Shown here: positions 1-8,406 of the stretch, in pieces
How the letters are laid out: every line of letters begins with the position of its first letter
Position numbering within the stretch: the first letter of the stretch is position 1
Source of the DNA: Bacteroidales bacterium
Lineage (GTDB): Bacteria; Bacteroidota; Bacteroidia; Bacteroidales; Tenuifilaceae
NCBI GenBank assembly: GCA_028680705.1
Contig: JAQUJY010000014.1
Span: 1 to 44,424, forward strand
Length of the DNA stretch: 44,424 nt
Direction of reading: 5' to 3'
The notes under the pieces: generated by a model
The model's database searches: none
The model's input: the letters and a program-made list of their open reading frames with translations, nothing else
What the model was told of the DNA's origin: nothing
Translations under genes and position numbers: made by a program

Positions 1-11
1 ACTCCTTTTCC

Positions 12-716
12 CTATTTAGTGCAGAACTCCAATAACTCTATTAGGTCTTGTTGATTCTTAAAATCTGGTTTATTTTGTGCAGCATACTCTTCAATTTCCC
101 CCCACTTTGAACGATAAATCTTTTTTAGTGACTTTAGTCTTGAGATTGTGTATTTCTTCCCATTCTTCATTAAAAGGAACCTTTCGCTTAGGGTAAATTT
201 ATTAGTTGTAGTAGCTTCTATGTATGAAAAGCGGCCATTAATAGTTATTGAGGAGAGTTCTCTTACTGAAGAGGTTGTTGTTGAACCACCGTATGGGCCT
301 GCATTATCCTTGTTTTCATAGGCTTTGCCTTGTCGTTGTAATAATAATTTTGACCCATCACTAAAAACCTCCAATAATTCAACTATATTATATTTATCAA
401 TGGGGATAAAGGTTCTATCTCCATACGATACTACTATAATATTGTTTAATTTAGCCAAAACAAAGGGTTCGTTTTGTTCATTAATAAAACAGATACGGTT
501 TGAAGGGAGGTGGTAATTTAGGTTTTGCTGTGAAGTTATTCCGTTTGTGAAGATAATCTTTCCTGGCTGAAATTCAGCATCAAGAAACTGAACTTTCATA
601 TTCTCAATGTCTTGTTCATCATTTGTCTTTTTATGATCGGTTTGATAGTTGTTGGCATAAAGAATAGTGCATGAAAACGCTATTAGAATGGATAGGATAA
701 AAATTGCTTTTTTCAT
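12..716 (-). CDS. Secreted protein of unknown function
   Basis: I do not recognise this 234-residue protein. It starts with a typical Sec signal peptide: Met-Lys-Lys, then about 15 hydrophobic residues (roughly 4-20) ending near Tyr-Ala-Asn. It is therefore probably periplasmic or surface-exposed. A Cys lies in the hydrophobic stretch (FSC, about residue 16) but the context is a poor lipobox. The mature part mixes beta-strand-like segments with a low-complexity Gly/Ser/Thr patch (about 140-155, GPYGGSTTTSS) and a basic C-terminal third. No catalytic motif is visible. It lies downstream of the Crp/Fnr gene on the same strand with a 61-nt gap, so co-transcription is possible but unproven. Reading frame and signal peptide are clear; function is unknown. 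Confidence 0.8.
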   Translation of the reverse strand: MKKAIFILSILIAFSCTILYANNYQTDHKKTNDEQDIENMKVQFLDAEFQPGKIIFTNGITSQQNLNYHLPSNRICFINEQNEPFVLAKLNNIIVVSYGDRTFIPIDKYNIVELLEVFSDGSKLLLQRQGKAYENKDNAGPYGGSTTTSSVRELSSITINGRFSYIEATTTNKFTLSERFLLMKNGKKYTISRLKSLKKIYRSKWGEIEEYAAQNKPDFKNQQDLIELLEFCTK

Positions 717-777
717 AGTTGTAGTATTATTAAGTTAGGATGTGCCATTTAGTTTCAAATAATTAAAGTTAGAAGAA

Positions 778-1446
778 TTATCTTATCATCTCCAGCAGTT
801 TCTGCTTATTCACAATTTGAACCTCGCGACGGTTAACCACAATTGTCCCATCATTCTCCATTTCCGATAGAACGCGGGCAAGCGAAGGTCGGGTTACCCC
901 AAACATTTCTGCCAATTCTTGATGTGATTTAGGTAGAATAATGGTTGTTCGGGTTTCGCTTTTGGCTAGGTTAAGTAGGTAATGTGCTACCTTCTCTTTA
1001 ATGGTTTTAAACGATAAAAACCATAATTTTGTAGTTAGAAAATGTGCTCTGTTGGATACTGCCCTAAGAAAGTTATTTAGAATAATTTCGTTCGATTGCA
1101 TTAGTCTAAGAACATCGGTGCGTGGAATGAATAGGATTTTACAATTATTTAAGGCAACCACGTCAACGGGGAATCTGTTTATCTTGCTAAATAATACAGC
1201 ATGCGCAAGGGGTTGAGGGGCTTGAATCTCTTCAACCTTAAGTATTTTACCCGAGAAATCAACCATCTCGCCCTTAACAACACCCTCAATTACAATGATT
1301 AAACTTTTTACCTCCTCATCACGCTGTGCAATGGTTTGGCCCTTACTATACGATTTTACTGAGTATGCTATGCTACTGAAAATGCATTCTAAGTCTTTTG
1401 CCGATAGCCCATTGAAAAAAGGCGAATTGCTAAGAGTGTTGAACAT
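778..1446 (-). CDS. Crp/Fnr family transcriptional regulator
   Basis: The 222-residue protein has the two-domain layout of the Crp/Fnr family. An N-terminal cyclic-nucleotide-binding-like beta-barrel covers about residues 5-125 (YSKGQTIAQRDEEVKSLIIVIEGVVKG is the barrel entry). A long dimer helix follows, then a C-terminal winged helix with recognition region HQELAEMFGVTRPSLARVL at about 172-190. The four-Cys iron-sulfur cluster motif of true FNR is absent, so oxygen sensing through a cluster is unlikely, and the effector cannot be read from the sequence. It is divergent from the HD-domain gene with only 51 nt between the start codons. An exact TATTTTTG minus-strand promoter element sits in that gap. 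Confidence 0.92.
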   Translation of the reverse strand: MFNTLSNSPFFNGLSAKDLECIFSSIAYSVKSYSKGQTIAQRDEEVKSLIIVIEGVVKGEMVDFSGKILKVEEIQAPQPLAHAVLFSKINRFPVDVVALNNCKILFIPRTDVLRLMQSNEIILNNFLRAVSNRAHFLTTKLWFLSFKTIKEKVAHYLLNLAKSETRTTIILPKSHQELAEMFGVTRPSLARVLSEMENDGTIVVNRREVQIVNKQKLLEMIR

Positions 1447-1479
1447 GGATTATTAGTTGAAGTTTTTTAATTTTACATT

Positions 1480-1487
1480 CAAAAATA
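1480..1487 (-). promoter_or_regulatory. Candidate -7 promoter element of the Crp/Fnr gene
   Basis: The minus strand reads TATTTTTG, an exact match to the Bacteroidota -7 consensus TAnnTTTG, 34 nt upstream of the Crp/Fnr start codon. I see no good -33 TTTG partner at 19-21 nt. The site is only about 10 nt from the divergent HD-gene ATG, so the two genes could interfere with each other. Confidence 0.45.
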
Positions 1488-1497
1488 GCGATTTATT

Positions 1498-2055
1498 ATG
1501 AAAGCACGAGAATACTATCTTGACCTACTCAATAAAAACATCAAAAATCCAAAAATGATTGCCCATTGTTTGGCATCGGAGGCTGTACTGAGGGCATTGG
1601 CAAAACGTTTTAATGAGGATGAGAATATTTGGGGAATTGCTGGCCTTTTGCATGATATTGATGTGGAGTTTACCGAGGGAGATTCAATGCGCCATGGTTT
1701 AGTGGGGGCTGATTTGCTTAAGGCTGAAGACCTTCCCACTGATGCTATTGATGCCATTCGCATGCATAACGAGGAGGCAACTGGCAAGGAGCGCGAAACG
1801 CTTTTCCAGCACGCGCTGGCAGCTGGTGAAACAATTACGGGACTGATTTTTGCGACTGCACTGGTTTATCCCGATAAGAAAATTAGTAGCGTAAAGCCCA
1901 AATCAGTAGTTAAGCGTATGAAGCAGAAAGCGTTTGCTGCATCGGTAAACCGCGGAACCATTATGGAATGCGAAAAAATTGGTATTCCAATCAATGAGTT
2001 TGCAGAGCTATCGCTGGAAGCGTTAAAACCGATTGCGAAGGAATTGGGATTCTAG
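1498..2055 (+). CDS. HD-domain (HDIG-type) phosphohydrolase-like protein
   Basis: A cytosolic 185-residue single-domain protein of the HD superfamily, which are metal-dependent phosphohydrolases. The metal ligands are visible: His23 in the first helix, the His52-Asp53 pair in GLLHDIDVEF, His66 and His90 as further ligands, and His105 in a later helix. The usual final Asp of the family appears replaced by Glu111 in LAAGETITG. Related small HD proteins are common and mostly uncharacterised, and the substrate cannot be read from the sequence. There is no signal peptide or membrane segment. The ATG at 1498 leaves only 51 nt to the divergent Crp/Fnr gene. Confidence 0.88.
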   Translation: MKAREYYLDLLNKNIKNPKMIAHCLASEAVLRALAKRFNEDENIWGIAGLLHDIDVEFTEGDSMRHGLVGADLLKAEDLPTDAIDAIRMHNEEATGKERETLFQHALAAGETITGLIFATALVYPDKKISSVKPKSVVKRMKQKAFAASVNRGTIMECEKIGIPINEFAELSLEALKPIAKELGF

Positions 2056-2111
2056 TAATTTTCCGACTAACATTAATATGTATTAACCAAGCTCGTTGCG
2101 GGTTTAATTGT

Positions 2112-2167
2112 CTTTAACAAGTTAAAGTTTTGTTCATATTTTCTCAACCCTTGTTTAGTCTTGGGTT
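2112..2167. terminator. Weak stem-loops between convergent genes
   Basis: Between the convergent HD and plug genes there are two small inverted repeats. CTTTAAC/GTTAAAG (2112-2127, followed by TTTTG) has almost no loop. AACCC/GGGTT lies at 2146-2150 and 2163-2167. Either could form a weak terminator, but neither is strong. Confidence 0.25.
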
Positions 2168-2205
2168 TATTAAATAGTAATTAGTCCTCAATTTTTAAAG
2201 AGTGA

Positions 2206-3507
2206 TTATAGTGTGCCTATCTGTTTAAAACCAATAATTCTCACGTACCTTGCACCCAGCGGCTTATAGTAAACTAGGATAGTGTAGACATTTTCTGTAT
2301 CGAAGAAGCTTCCCTCAAAATGAGTAAAATCAACAGTGCTCTTCGAACTATTTCCTACCACGTAAGCATAATTGTAAGCACCCTGCTTTAATAGCAAACT
2401 GAGCTCGTAAATTCCCTCAATAGGATTGTAAACCATCTTGTTGTCTGGCGATAGCATCCAGTTTGTTAGTTCCCCATAAAGGTAAACGTTATCGCCTTCA
2501 TCCAATTCCATAGGAGTTTTTAGGCTGAAGTATGCCCAAAAGTAGTCTGCTTCAATGTTAGCCTGGGTGCTTCCTTCTAGGTTTACTGCATAATACCCAT
2601 TGAAGTCCGATATGCTTGAGTATTTCTGGTTTCTTCGGCTTTTATCCGTATTTATTAGTGCATGAAACATCGTACCCTTGTAGGTAATATCGCTAACTCC
2701 CCGTCCAGGGTAACGAATGTTTTTAGTATCGAAAATTCGATATTCGTTTCCTCCATTAAAAATTAGCCCATCGGGGCGGGTGTAGTCTATTATGCTCCCA
2801 TCAATAAACGTGGGTTTTATTTCCATAAAGCATCCTTGCGAAATGTTGTTCTGACAAACAACCGTTGTTACTTCATTGAACGGGTCGGTAACCCTAAAAT
2901 TGCCGGTATTTACCGCTAGGTTAAGCTGCTGTCCACTATACCTCATTAATCCTGCTGATGGTTGACGAATTGTGGCTTCTATTCCAGCTAAGGATTGATA
3001 TACTAGAAACCTTTTTTGGATTAAAATCTCTTCGGGATTATAGGTGTTGAAAACTGTAATAAGGTAATTTCCCGAAATTTTTAGCTTAACATCATTGTTA
3101 GGTATCTCAAGTTTACAATGCATATAGTTGGGTATGGTTCCACTTGAAAAGCTGAAATCGCGGATTTCATTTACCTCGAAACCATCCATGTAGTCGGAAT
3201 AGAACAATGATGAGGAATCCCAGTTGCTATTGCAATGTGTAAGAGTGTATGAGTATGTTCCGGGATTTTCAGATAAATCGTCGAACGAGAGTATGATTGC
3301 CTCATTACTGAAGAGTTCAATGGCTGGAATTGAGAATTCTGTTCCAGCCTTTCTAATCATAACTGTTTTTAAATCATTCGATTTAATAAATTCTTGGGTG
3401 ATTTTTACATCCTGTTGAACAATAACGTTTGATAGCGTGTTGTTTGTGAAATAACAGATAATGCTTACGACAGTTAATGCTGAGGCAATTAATGTTTTTA
3501 TTCTCAT
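2206..3507 (-). CDS. Type IX secretion system plug protein (DUF5103 family)
   Basis: The 433-residue exported protein matches the DUF5103/T9SS plug family. In Flavobacterium this protein is reported to occlude the SprA translocon on the periplasmic side. Visible features are an N-terminal hydrophobic signal (about 5-22, ASALTVVSIICYF), an early beta-rich domain with the family-typical phrases YTLTHCNSNWD and YMDGFEVNEIRDF (about 85-120), and a C-terminal beta-sandwich. The C-terminal part (ANIEADYFWAYFSL, YLYGELTNW, LSLLLKQGAYNYAYVV, about 315-390) resembles the carbohydrate-binding-like fold of the family. Length is normal for the family. It is monocistronic on the minus strand, divergent from nqrA across a 279-nt spacer that contains a strong inverted repeat. 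Confidence 0.88.
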   Translation of the reverse strand: MRIKTLIASALTVVSIICYFTNNTLSNVIVQQDVKITQEFIKSNDLKTVMIRKAGTEFSIPAIELFSNEAIILSFDDLSENPGTYSYTLTHCNSNWDSSSLFYSDYMDGFEVNEIRDFSFSSGTIPNYMHCKLEIPNNDVKLKISGNYLITVFNTYNPEEILIQKRFLVYQSLAGIEATIRQPSAGLMRYSGQQLNLAVNTGNFRVTDPFNEVTTVVCQNNISQGCFMEIKPTFIDGSIIDYTRPDGLIFNGGNEYRIFDTKNIRYPGRGVSDITYKGTMFHALINTDKSRRNQKYSSISDFNGYYAVNLEGSTQANIEADYFWAYFSLKTPMELDEGDNVYLYGELTNWMLSPDNKMVYNPIEGIYELSLLLKQGAYNYAYVVGNSSKSTVDFTHFEGSFFDTENVYTILVYYKPLGARYVRIIGFKQIGTL

Positions 3508-3571
3508 ACTAAAACTTGTTATATTGTTTACTGTGTGTTTATTATTTTAAGACAAAGACCAAACGTTTATC

Positions 3572-3607
3572 AGATTATAGTTAATTCAACAAATTAACTA
3601 AGAATCT
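3572..3607. repeat. Interrupted inverted repeat in the plug/nqrA divergent spacer
   Basis: TAGTTAATT (3578-3586) and AATTAACTA (3592-3600) form a perfect 9-bp stem with loop CAACA. It is extended outward by AGATT (3572-3576) pairing with AATCT (3603-3607) across a small bulge. It lies 65 nt upstream of the plug start and 180 nt upstream of nqrA, and no T-run follows. It is better explained as a regulator binding site than as a terminator. Confidence 0.6.
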
Positions 3608-3698
3608 ATGAATACTTAGCATAAGTTGATAACTAGATGTTTACTTTGCCTTGATGAATTATTTTAACATAAATTATGTAATAAAGCAGACGTATTGT

Positions 3699-3706
3699 TA
3701 TATTTG
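3699..3706 (+). promoter_or_regulatory. Candidate -7 element P1 of the nqr operon
   Basis: TATATTTG is an exact TAnnTTTG match 80 nt upstream of nqrA. A degenerate TTATG lies about 20 nt upstream, in the position expected for the -33 TTTG element. Confidence 0.45.
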
Positions 3707-3748
3707 CTGCATTGTTAGTGAACGAAAATGTTTAGCAAAAATTTTTTA

Positions 3749-3756
3749 TAGATTTG
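3749..3756 (+). promoter_or_regulatory. Candidate -7 element P2 of the nqr operon
   Basis: TAGATTTG is a second exact TAnnTTTG match, 30 nt upstream of the nqrA ATG. No clear -33 element is visible. It could be a second start site or a chance match in AT-rich DNA. Confidence 0.35.
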
Positions 3757-3786
3757 TTACACCAAAATTAATAACTAACCAAAATC

Positions 3787-5148
3787 ATGCCTAAGGTACA
3801 TAAGATTCGACGAGGTTTAAATATTCCCTTAAAGGGAGAGGCCGAAAAGGTGTTTTCAAGAGCAGAACAGGCCGAGGCTTATGCAGTTAAACCAATCGAT
3901 TTTCACGGGCTAACGCCTAAGCTTAGCGTAAAAGAGGGGGATAAAGTAAGGGCTGGATCACCACTTTTTTTCAATAAGTTTCATCCTAATATTGTGTTTA
4001 CTTCGCCAGTTAGCGGCGAGGTGTTTATGGTGCGTAGAGGTGAACGCAGAAAAATTCTTGAGGTTATTGTTCACCCAGATAAAGTGCAGGAGTATGAAGA
4101 TTTTGGTGCTGAGCAACCATCGTCACTCTCCCGCGAGCAGATTATTGAGAAGATGCTAAAATCTGGAGTTTGGCCAATGATAAGGCAGCGTCCGTATGCA
4201 ATAATTGCAAATCCTGAGCAGAAACCAAAGTCTATCCATATCTCAGCGTTTGATACAGCGCCATTGGCACCCGATTTAGATTTTGCAGTTAAAGATGAGG
4301 CCGAAGCGTTTCAAACAGGCATTGAAGCACTGAAAAAATTAACCGACGGTAAGGTTAATATTAATCTAAATGCCGAGTATCCACCAAATGATGTGTTTAC
4401 TAAACTAAAAGGGGTTAAATTTAATCGTTTTTCAGGCCCACACCCAACGGGCAATGTAGGAATACAAATTCATCATATTGAGCCAATTTTTAAGGGTGAT
4501 CTTATTTGGACAGTCGACCCTCTTGATGTGATAATTATTGGAAGGCTTTTTTTGAAGGGTAATTACGATGCAACAAAAATTATTGCCTTGGCTGGGTCTG
4601 AAGTTCAAAAGCCTCGATACTTTATACTAAAAACTGGTGCATCCATAAGTAACATCATTAGCAATAATCTTAAACAACCCGTTGATGATCTCAGGTTTAT
4701 TAGCGGAAATGTGCTTACAGGTACTAGGATTGACGATAATGGCTTCTTAGGTCATCACGATAATATGATTACCGTAATACCCGAAGGCGACCATTATGAG
4801 TTTTTGGGTTGGGCCTCTCCTGGTATTAACAAGTTTAGCGATACGAGAACTTTCCTTTCAAAACTTGTTCCGGGTAAAAAGTTTGCATTGCACACCAATT
4901 TAAATGGTGGCGAAAGAGCATACGTTATGACCGGACAGTATGACAAGGTATTACCAATGAATATTTATCCCGTTCATCTTATCAAGGCAATTTTGGCAAA
5001 TGATATTGATAAAATGGAAAACCTTGGCATTTACGAGGTTGTAGAGGAGGATATGGCACTTTGCGAATACGTTTGCACATCGAAAACGGAGGTACAGGCA
5101 ATTCTTCGTGATGGCATAGAACTAATGATTAAAGAGCTTGGAGAATAG
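3787..5148 (+). CDS. nqrA: Na+-translocating NADH:quinone reductase subunit A
   Basis: First gene of the six-gene nqr operon encoding the respiratory sodium pump. NqrA is the peripheral cytoplasmic subunit linked to quinone binding. The 453-residue product begins with the family pattern RRGLNIPLKGEAEK, followed by a biotinyl/RnfC-like segment (VKEGDKVRAGSPLFFNK, about 49-65) and SPVSGEV at about 76-82. Later family landmarks include GPHPTGNVGIQIHHIEPI (about 218-235). The length is normal. No membrane segments are seen, as expected. It is followed by nqrB after 34 nt, and two candidate promoters lie in the preceding spacer. Confidence 0.97.
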   Translation: MPKVHKIRRGLNIPLKGEAEKVFSRAEQAEAYAVKPIDFHGLTPKLSVKEGDKVRAGSPLFFNKFHPNIVFTSPVSGEVFMVRRGERRKILEVIVHPDKVQEYEDFGAEQPSSLSREQIIEKMLKSGVWPMIRQRPYAIIANPEQKPKSIHISAFDTAPLAPDLDFAVKDEAEAFQTGIEALKKLTDGKVNINLNAEYPPNDVFTKLKGVKFNRFSGPHPTGNVGIQIHHIEPIFKGDLIWTVDPLDVIIIGRLFLKGNYDATKIIALAGSEVQKPRYFILKTGASISNIISNNLKQPVDDLRFISGNVLTGTRIDDNGFLGHHDNMITVIPEGDHYEFLGWASPGINKFSDTRTFLSKLVPGKKFALHTNLNGGERAYVMTGQYDKVLPMNIYPVHLIKAILANDIDKMENLGIYEVVEEDMALCEYVCTSKTEVQAILRDGIELMIKELGE

Positions 5149-5182
5149 CTTTTTGCATTAATAAGATTAAAAACAGCAGATA

Positions 5183-6352
5183 ATGAAATCATTACGGAAT
5201 TTTGTTGATAAAATTAAACCGAATTTTGAGAAGGGGGGCAAGCTGGAGATTTTCCACTCAACCTTCGAAGGATTCGAAACTTTTCTGTTTGTTCCCAACA
5301 AGGTAACACAGAAAGGTAGTCATATCCGCGATGCCATCGACTTAAAGCGCACAATGATTATTGTGGTAATGGCTCTAGTGCCAGCACTTTTATTTGGTAT
5401 TTGGAACGTAGGATATCAGCAGGCACTTGCCACTGGTGGGTCAATAGATTTTTGGCCAATTGTTCTTTTCGGATTAGGTAAGGTATTGCCAATAATAGTT
5501 GTGTCGTATGTAGTAGGTTTGGGCATAGAGTTTGGTTTTGCACAGGTTCGTGGGCACGAGATTAATGAGGGCTTTTTGGTTACCGGTATGCTTATTCCGT
5601 TGATTGTCCCGGTTGATATACCCCTTTGGATGGTTGCCCTAGCAACTGTATTTACAGTTGTAATTGGCAAGGAAGTGTTTGGTGGAACTGGTATGAATAT
5701 CTTTAACCCAGCTCTACTTGCGCGTGCTTTCCTTTTCTTTGCATATCCATCACACATGAGTGGTGATAACGTTTGGGTAGCAGGTCTAACTAAAGGCGAG
5801 GGTATAATAGATGGTTTTTCGGGTGCAACTCCGCTTGCAAATGCTGCCGTTTACGAAATAGATAAAATCCCATCAGCCATGGATATGTTTCTTGGCTTTA
5901 CCCCTGGATCAATTGGCGAAACATCAACGCTTGCAATACTGATTGGAGCCTTTATTCTGATTTTTACAGGTATGGGAAGTTGGAAAATTATTGCATCAAC
6001 TGTGCTCGGAGGATTAACCATGGGAGTAATTTTTAACGCATTTGCTATAAACCCATTCATGGAGATTCCCGCATGGCATCACCTTATTATGGGTGGTTTT
6101 GCGTTTGGTGCCGTTTTTATGGCAACCGATCCGGTTACTGCATCGCAAACCGAGAAGGGTAAATGGATATACGGTTTCCTCATCGGGCTTTTAGCTGTGC
6201 TGGTTAGGGTGGTTAACCCTGCTTACCCAGAAGGTATGATGTTATCAATTTTGTTAATGAATGCCTTTGCCCCGCTAATTGACCACTATGTGATTCAGGC
6301 AAATATTAAGAAACGTAAGAAACGTGCAGCAACTGCTGCCAAAAACAGCTAA
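5183..6352 (+). CDS. nqrB: Na+-translocating NADH:quinone reductase subunit B
   Basis: Integral membrane subunit carrying riboflavin and a covalently bound FMN. The 389-residue protein has a short cytosolic N-terminus and about ten hydrophobic helices beginning near residue 57. The FMN attachment motif is intact: SGATPL at 213-218, with Thr216 the predicted phosphoester-linked residue. Family landmarks such as GKEVFGGTGMNIFNPALLARAF (about 162-183) and FMATDPVTASQTEKGKW are present. It starts 34 nt after nqrA and is followed 11 nt later by nqrC. FMN attachment is known to need the flavin transferase ApbE, which is not in this window. Confidence 0.97.
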   Translation: MKSLRNFVDKIKPNFEKGGKLEIFHSTFEGFETFLFVPNKVTQKGSHIRDAIDLKRTMIIVVMALVPALLFGIWNVGYQQALATGGSIDFWPIVLFGLGKVLPIIVVSYVVGLGIEFGFAQVRGHEINEGFLVTGMLIPLIVPVDIPLWMVALATVFTVVIGKEVFGGTGMNIFNPALLARAFLFFAYPSHMSGDNVWVAGLTKGEGIIDGFSGATPLANAAVYEIDKIPSAMDMFLGFTPGSIGETSTLAILIGAFILIFTGMGSWKIIASTVLGGLTMGVIFNAFAINPFMEIPAWHHLIMGGFAFGAVFMATDPVTASQTEKGKWIYGFLIGLLAVLVRVVNPAYPEGMMLSILLMNAFAPLIDHYVIQANIKKRKKRAATAAKNS

Positions 6353-6363
6353 AAGCTATTACT

Positions 6364-7107
6364 ATGAAGAAGCAAAGCAATCTATACATATTCTTGTATT
6401 CATCTGTAATGGTTATTATTGTTGCAGCGCTATTGTCGCTCGCATCTACTACGTTAAAGCCATTTCAGCAAAAGAATATTGAAACAGAAAAAAAACTTGA
6501 TATACTTAAATCAGTGGGGAGGGCCAGCAAAGTAGGTTCTGCACCTAATAAGCACGAGTATGTGGGAGGTGAGTTTAATACGGTAATTATTGAACAGCTG
6601 GTTGTAAATCGTAGTGGCGATAGGGTAGAAGGCGTCGATCCTTTTACTGTTGACCTGAAAGTAGAATTTGCTAAGGCAAAGGAGAACCAGAATCTCCCTG
6701 TTTTTGTGGCTCAAATGGACGATGGTAGTAAGAAATATATTCTACCACTCTTAGGTCGTGGCCTTTGGGGACCCATTTGGGGCTATATCTCCCTAAACGA
6801 TGATTATAATACTGTTTACGGTGCATCTTTTGCGCATAAAGGCGAAACACCTGGCTTAGGCGCCGAAATTGCTAATGTAGATTTCCAGAATCAGTTTAAA
6901 GGGAAACAAATCTTTAAAGATGATAAATTTGTTTCAATTAGCGTTATAAAAGGTGGTGCCAAACCCGATAATCCTTATGGCGTTGATGCTGTATCTGGTG
7001 GAACAATAACAAGTCAAGGTCTAGAGGATATGATTGAGAACTGCCTTAAAAGTTATCAGGAATTTTTTAAAAAATCAAAAGAAATAAGCCATGAGCGTGA
7101 AGATTGA
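6364..7107 (+). CDS. nqrC: Na+-translocating NADH:quinone reductase subunit C
   Basis: The 247-residue subunit has one N-terminal membrane helix (about 8-28) and a large periplasmic domain carrying covalent FMN. The attachment motif is [10 protein letters not shown] at about 208-217, with Thr214 the predicted acceptor. The usual SGAT is SGGT here, a conservative change that should still accept flavin. Other family landmarks are [14 protein letters not shown] (about 131-144) and [10 protein letters not shown] (about 160-169). The last 17 nt overlap the start of nqrD, which suggests translational coupling. Confidence 0.96.
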   Translation: MKKQSNLYIFLYSSVMVIIVAALLSLASTTLKPFQQKNIETEKKLDILKSVGRASKVGSAPNKHEYVGGEFNTVIIEQLVVNRSGDRVEGVDPFTVDLKVEFAKAKENQNLPVFVAQMDDGSKKYILPLLGRGLWGPIWGYISLNDDYNTVYGASFAHKGETPGLGAEIANVDFQNQFKGKQIFKDDKFVSISVIKGGAKPDNPYGVDAVSGGTITSQGLEDMIENCLKSYQEFFKKSKEISHERED

Positions 7108-7753
7108 AAGTGAACCTTTATTCTCGGCCAAGAACCTTAAGCTTGTAACCGACCCTATTAATAAGAGCAATCCTATTACTGTGCTAGTTTTGGGTATTTG
7201 TTCGGCACTAGCGGTTACGGTTAAGCTCGAACCCTCTGTTGTTATGGCCGTTTCGGTTATTGTAGTGGTAACCCTATCCAATGTAATCAACTCGTTGTTA
7301 AGAAAAACCATTCCATCGCGAATTAGAATTATTGTACAATTGGTGATTGTTGCAGCGCTGGTAATTCTTGTTGATGAGGTACTTAAAGCTTTTGCCTATG
7401 ATGTAAGCAAACAGCTATCGGTGTTTGTGGGATTGATTATTACTAACTGTATTATAATGGGAAGAATTGAGGCTTTTGCTTTAGGGAACAAGCCTTGGCC
7501 TTCGGCACTCGATGGGTTAGGCAATGGTATAGGATATGGAATAATCTTGGTTATTGTGGGCTTTTTTCGCGAACTTTTTGGCTCTGGAACACTTTGGGGC
7601 TACAGGGTAATTCCCGAATCAATCTACATTAAAAACGGTGGTTTTTATGAGAATAACGGGTTGTTTATTTTACCCCCAATGGCACTAATCATTGTGGGCA
7701 TTATAATCTGGATTCAACGAAGCCGAACCCGCGAACTAATTGAAAACGAATAA
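7091..7753 (+). CDS. nqrD: Na+-translocating NADH:quinone reductase subunit D
   Basis: A 220-residue membrane protein with about six helices, homologous to NqrE and RnfA/E. Two conserved Cys are present, Cys37 in LGICSAL and Cys120 in TNCIIMGR. In the known structure the equivalents, together with two Cys of NqrE, bind an intramembrane iron-sulfur cluster. The chosen ATG at 7091 lies inside the end of nqrC (17-nt overlap). The soluble N-terminal stretch before [11 protein letters not shown] agrees with related proteins. nqrE follows after 18 nt. Confidence 0.96.
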   Translation: MSVKIESEPLFSAKNLKLVTDPINKSNPITVLVLGICSALAVTVKLEPSVVMAVSVIVVVTLSNVINSLLRKTIPSRIRIIVQLVIVAALVILVDEVLKAFAYDVSKQLSVFVGLIITNCIIMGRIEAFALGNKPWPSALDGLGNGIGYGIILVIVGFFRELFGSGTLWGYRVIPESIYIKNGGFYENNGLFILPPMALIIVGIIIWIQRSRTRELIENE

Positions 7754-7771
7754 TCCGAAATACTCCTGGAT

Positions 7772-8389
7772 ATGGAAAATTTACTAAGTATTTTTGTCAA
7801 GTCAATCTTTGTTGACAACATGATATTCGCATACTTTCTGGGTATGTGCTCGTATCTGGCCGTGTCAAAAACGGTTAAAACATCTACAGGCTTAGGCCTT
7901 GCTGTTGTATTTGTGCTGGGTATTACTGTACCAGTAAACTATTTAATAAACAATTATCTCCTTACCCCAGGTGCCCTAGCATGGCTTGACCCTTCATTTG
8001 CAGATATGGACTTGAGTTTTCTTTCGTTCATTATGTTTATAGCGGTTATTGCTTCTATTGTGCAACTGGTTGAAATGATAATCGAGAAGTTTACCCCAGC
8101 ACTCTACAATTCATTAGGTATCTTCCTTCCCCTTATTGCTGTTAACTGTGCAATACTTGGGGGGTCGCTATTTATGCAAGAACTCGACTTTGTGAATATT
8201 GGCGAGGCAACGGTTTACGGATTAGGCTCTGGAGTAGGTTGGTTTTTAGCCATTGTGGGAATTGCAGCCATACGCGAAAAGCTCAAGTATTCCAATGTAC
8301 CAGCTCCGCTTAGAGGGCTTGGAATAACGTTTATTATTACCGGCTTAATGGGCATTGCATTTATGACCTTTATGGGTATTAAGTTATAA
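7772..8389 (+). CDS. nqrE: Na+-translocating NADH:quinone reductase subunit E
   Basis: A 205-residue membrane subunit paired with NqrD in inverted topology. The cluster-binding cysteines are Cys26 ([12 protein letters not shown]) and Cys126 (AVNCAILGG). About six hydrophobic helices are visible and the length is normal for the family. It lies between nqrD (18-nt gap) and nqrF (17-nt gap) in the operon. Confidence 0.97.
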   Translation: MENLLSIFVKSIFVDNMIFAYFLGMCSYLAVSKTVKTSTGLGLAVVFVLGITVPVNYLINNYLLTPGALAWLDPSFADMDLSFLSFIMFIAVIASIVQLVEMIIEKFTPALYNSLGIFLPLIAVNCAILGGSLFMQELDFVNIGEATVYGLGSGVGWFLAIVGIAAIREKLKYSNVPAPLRGLGITFIITGLMGIAFMTFMGIKL

Positions 8390-8406
8390 TCTGAAATTTA
8401 TTCAAG

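Noticed and set aside
5358..6060. Long open frames on the minus strand opposite nqrB
   Set aside because: They follow from the codon usage of nqrB. Their translations are low-complexity, with no start context or family resemblance.
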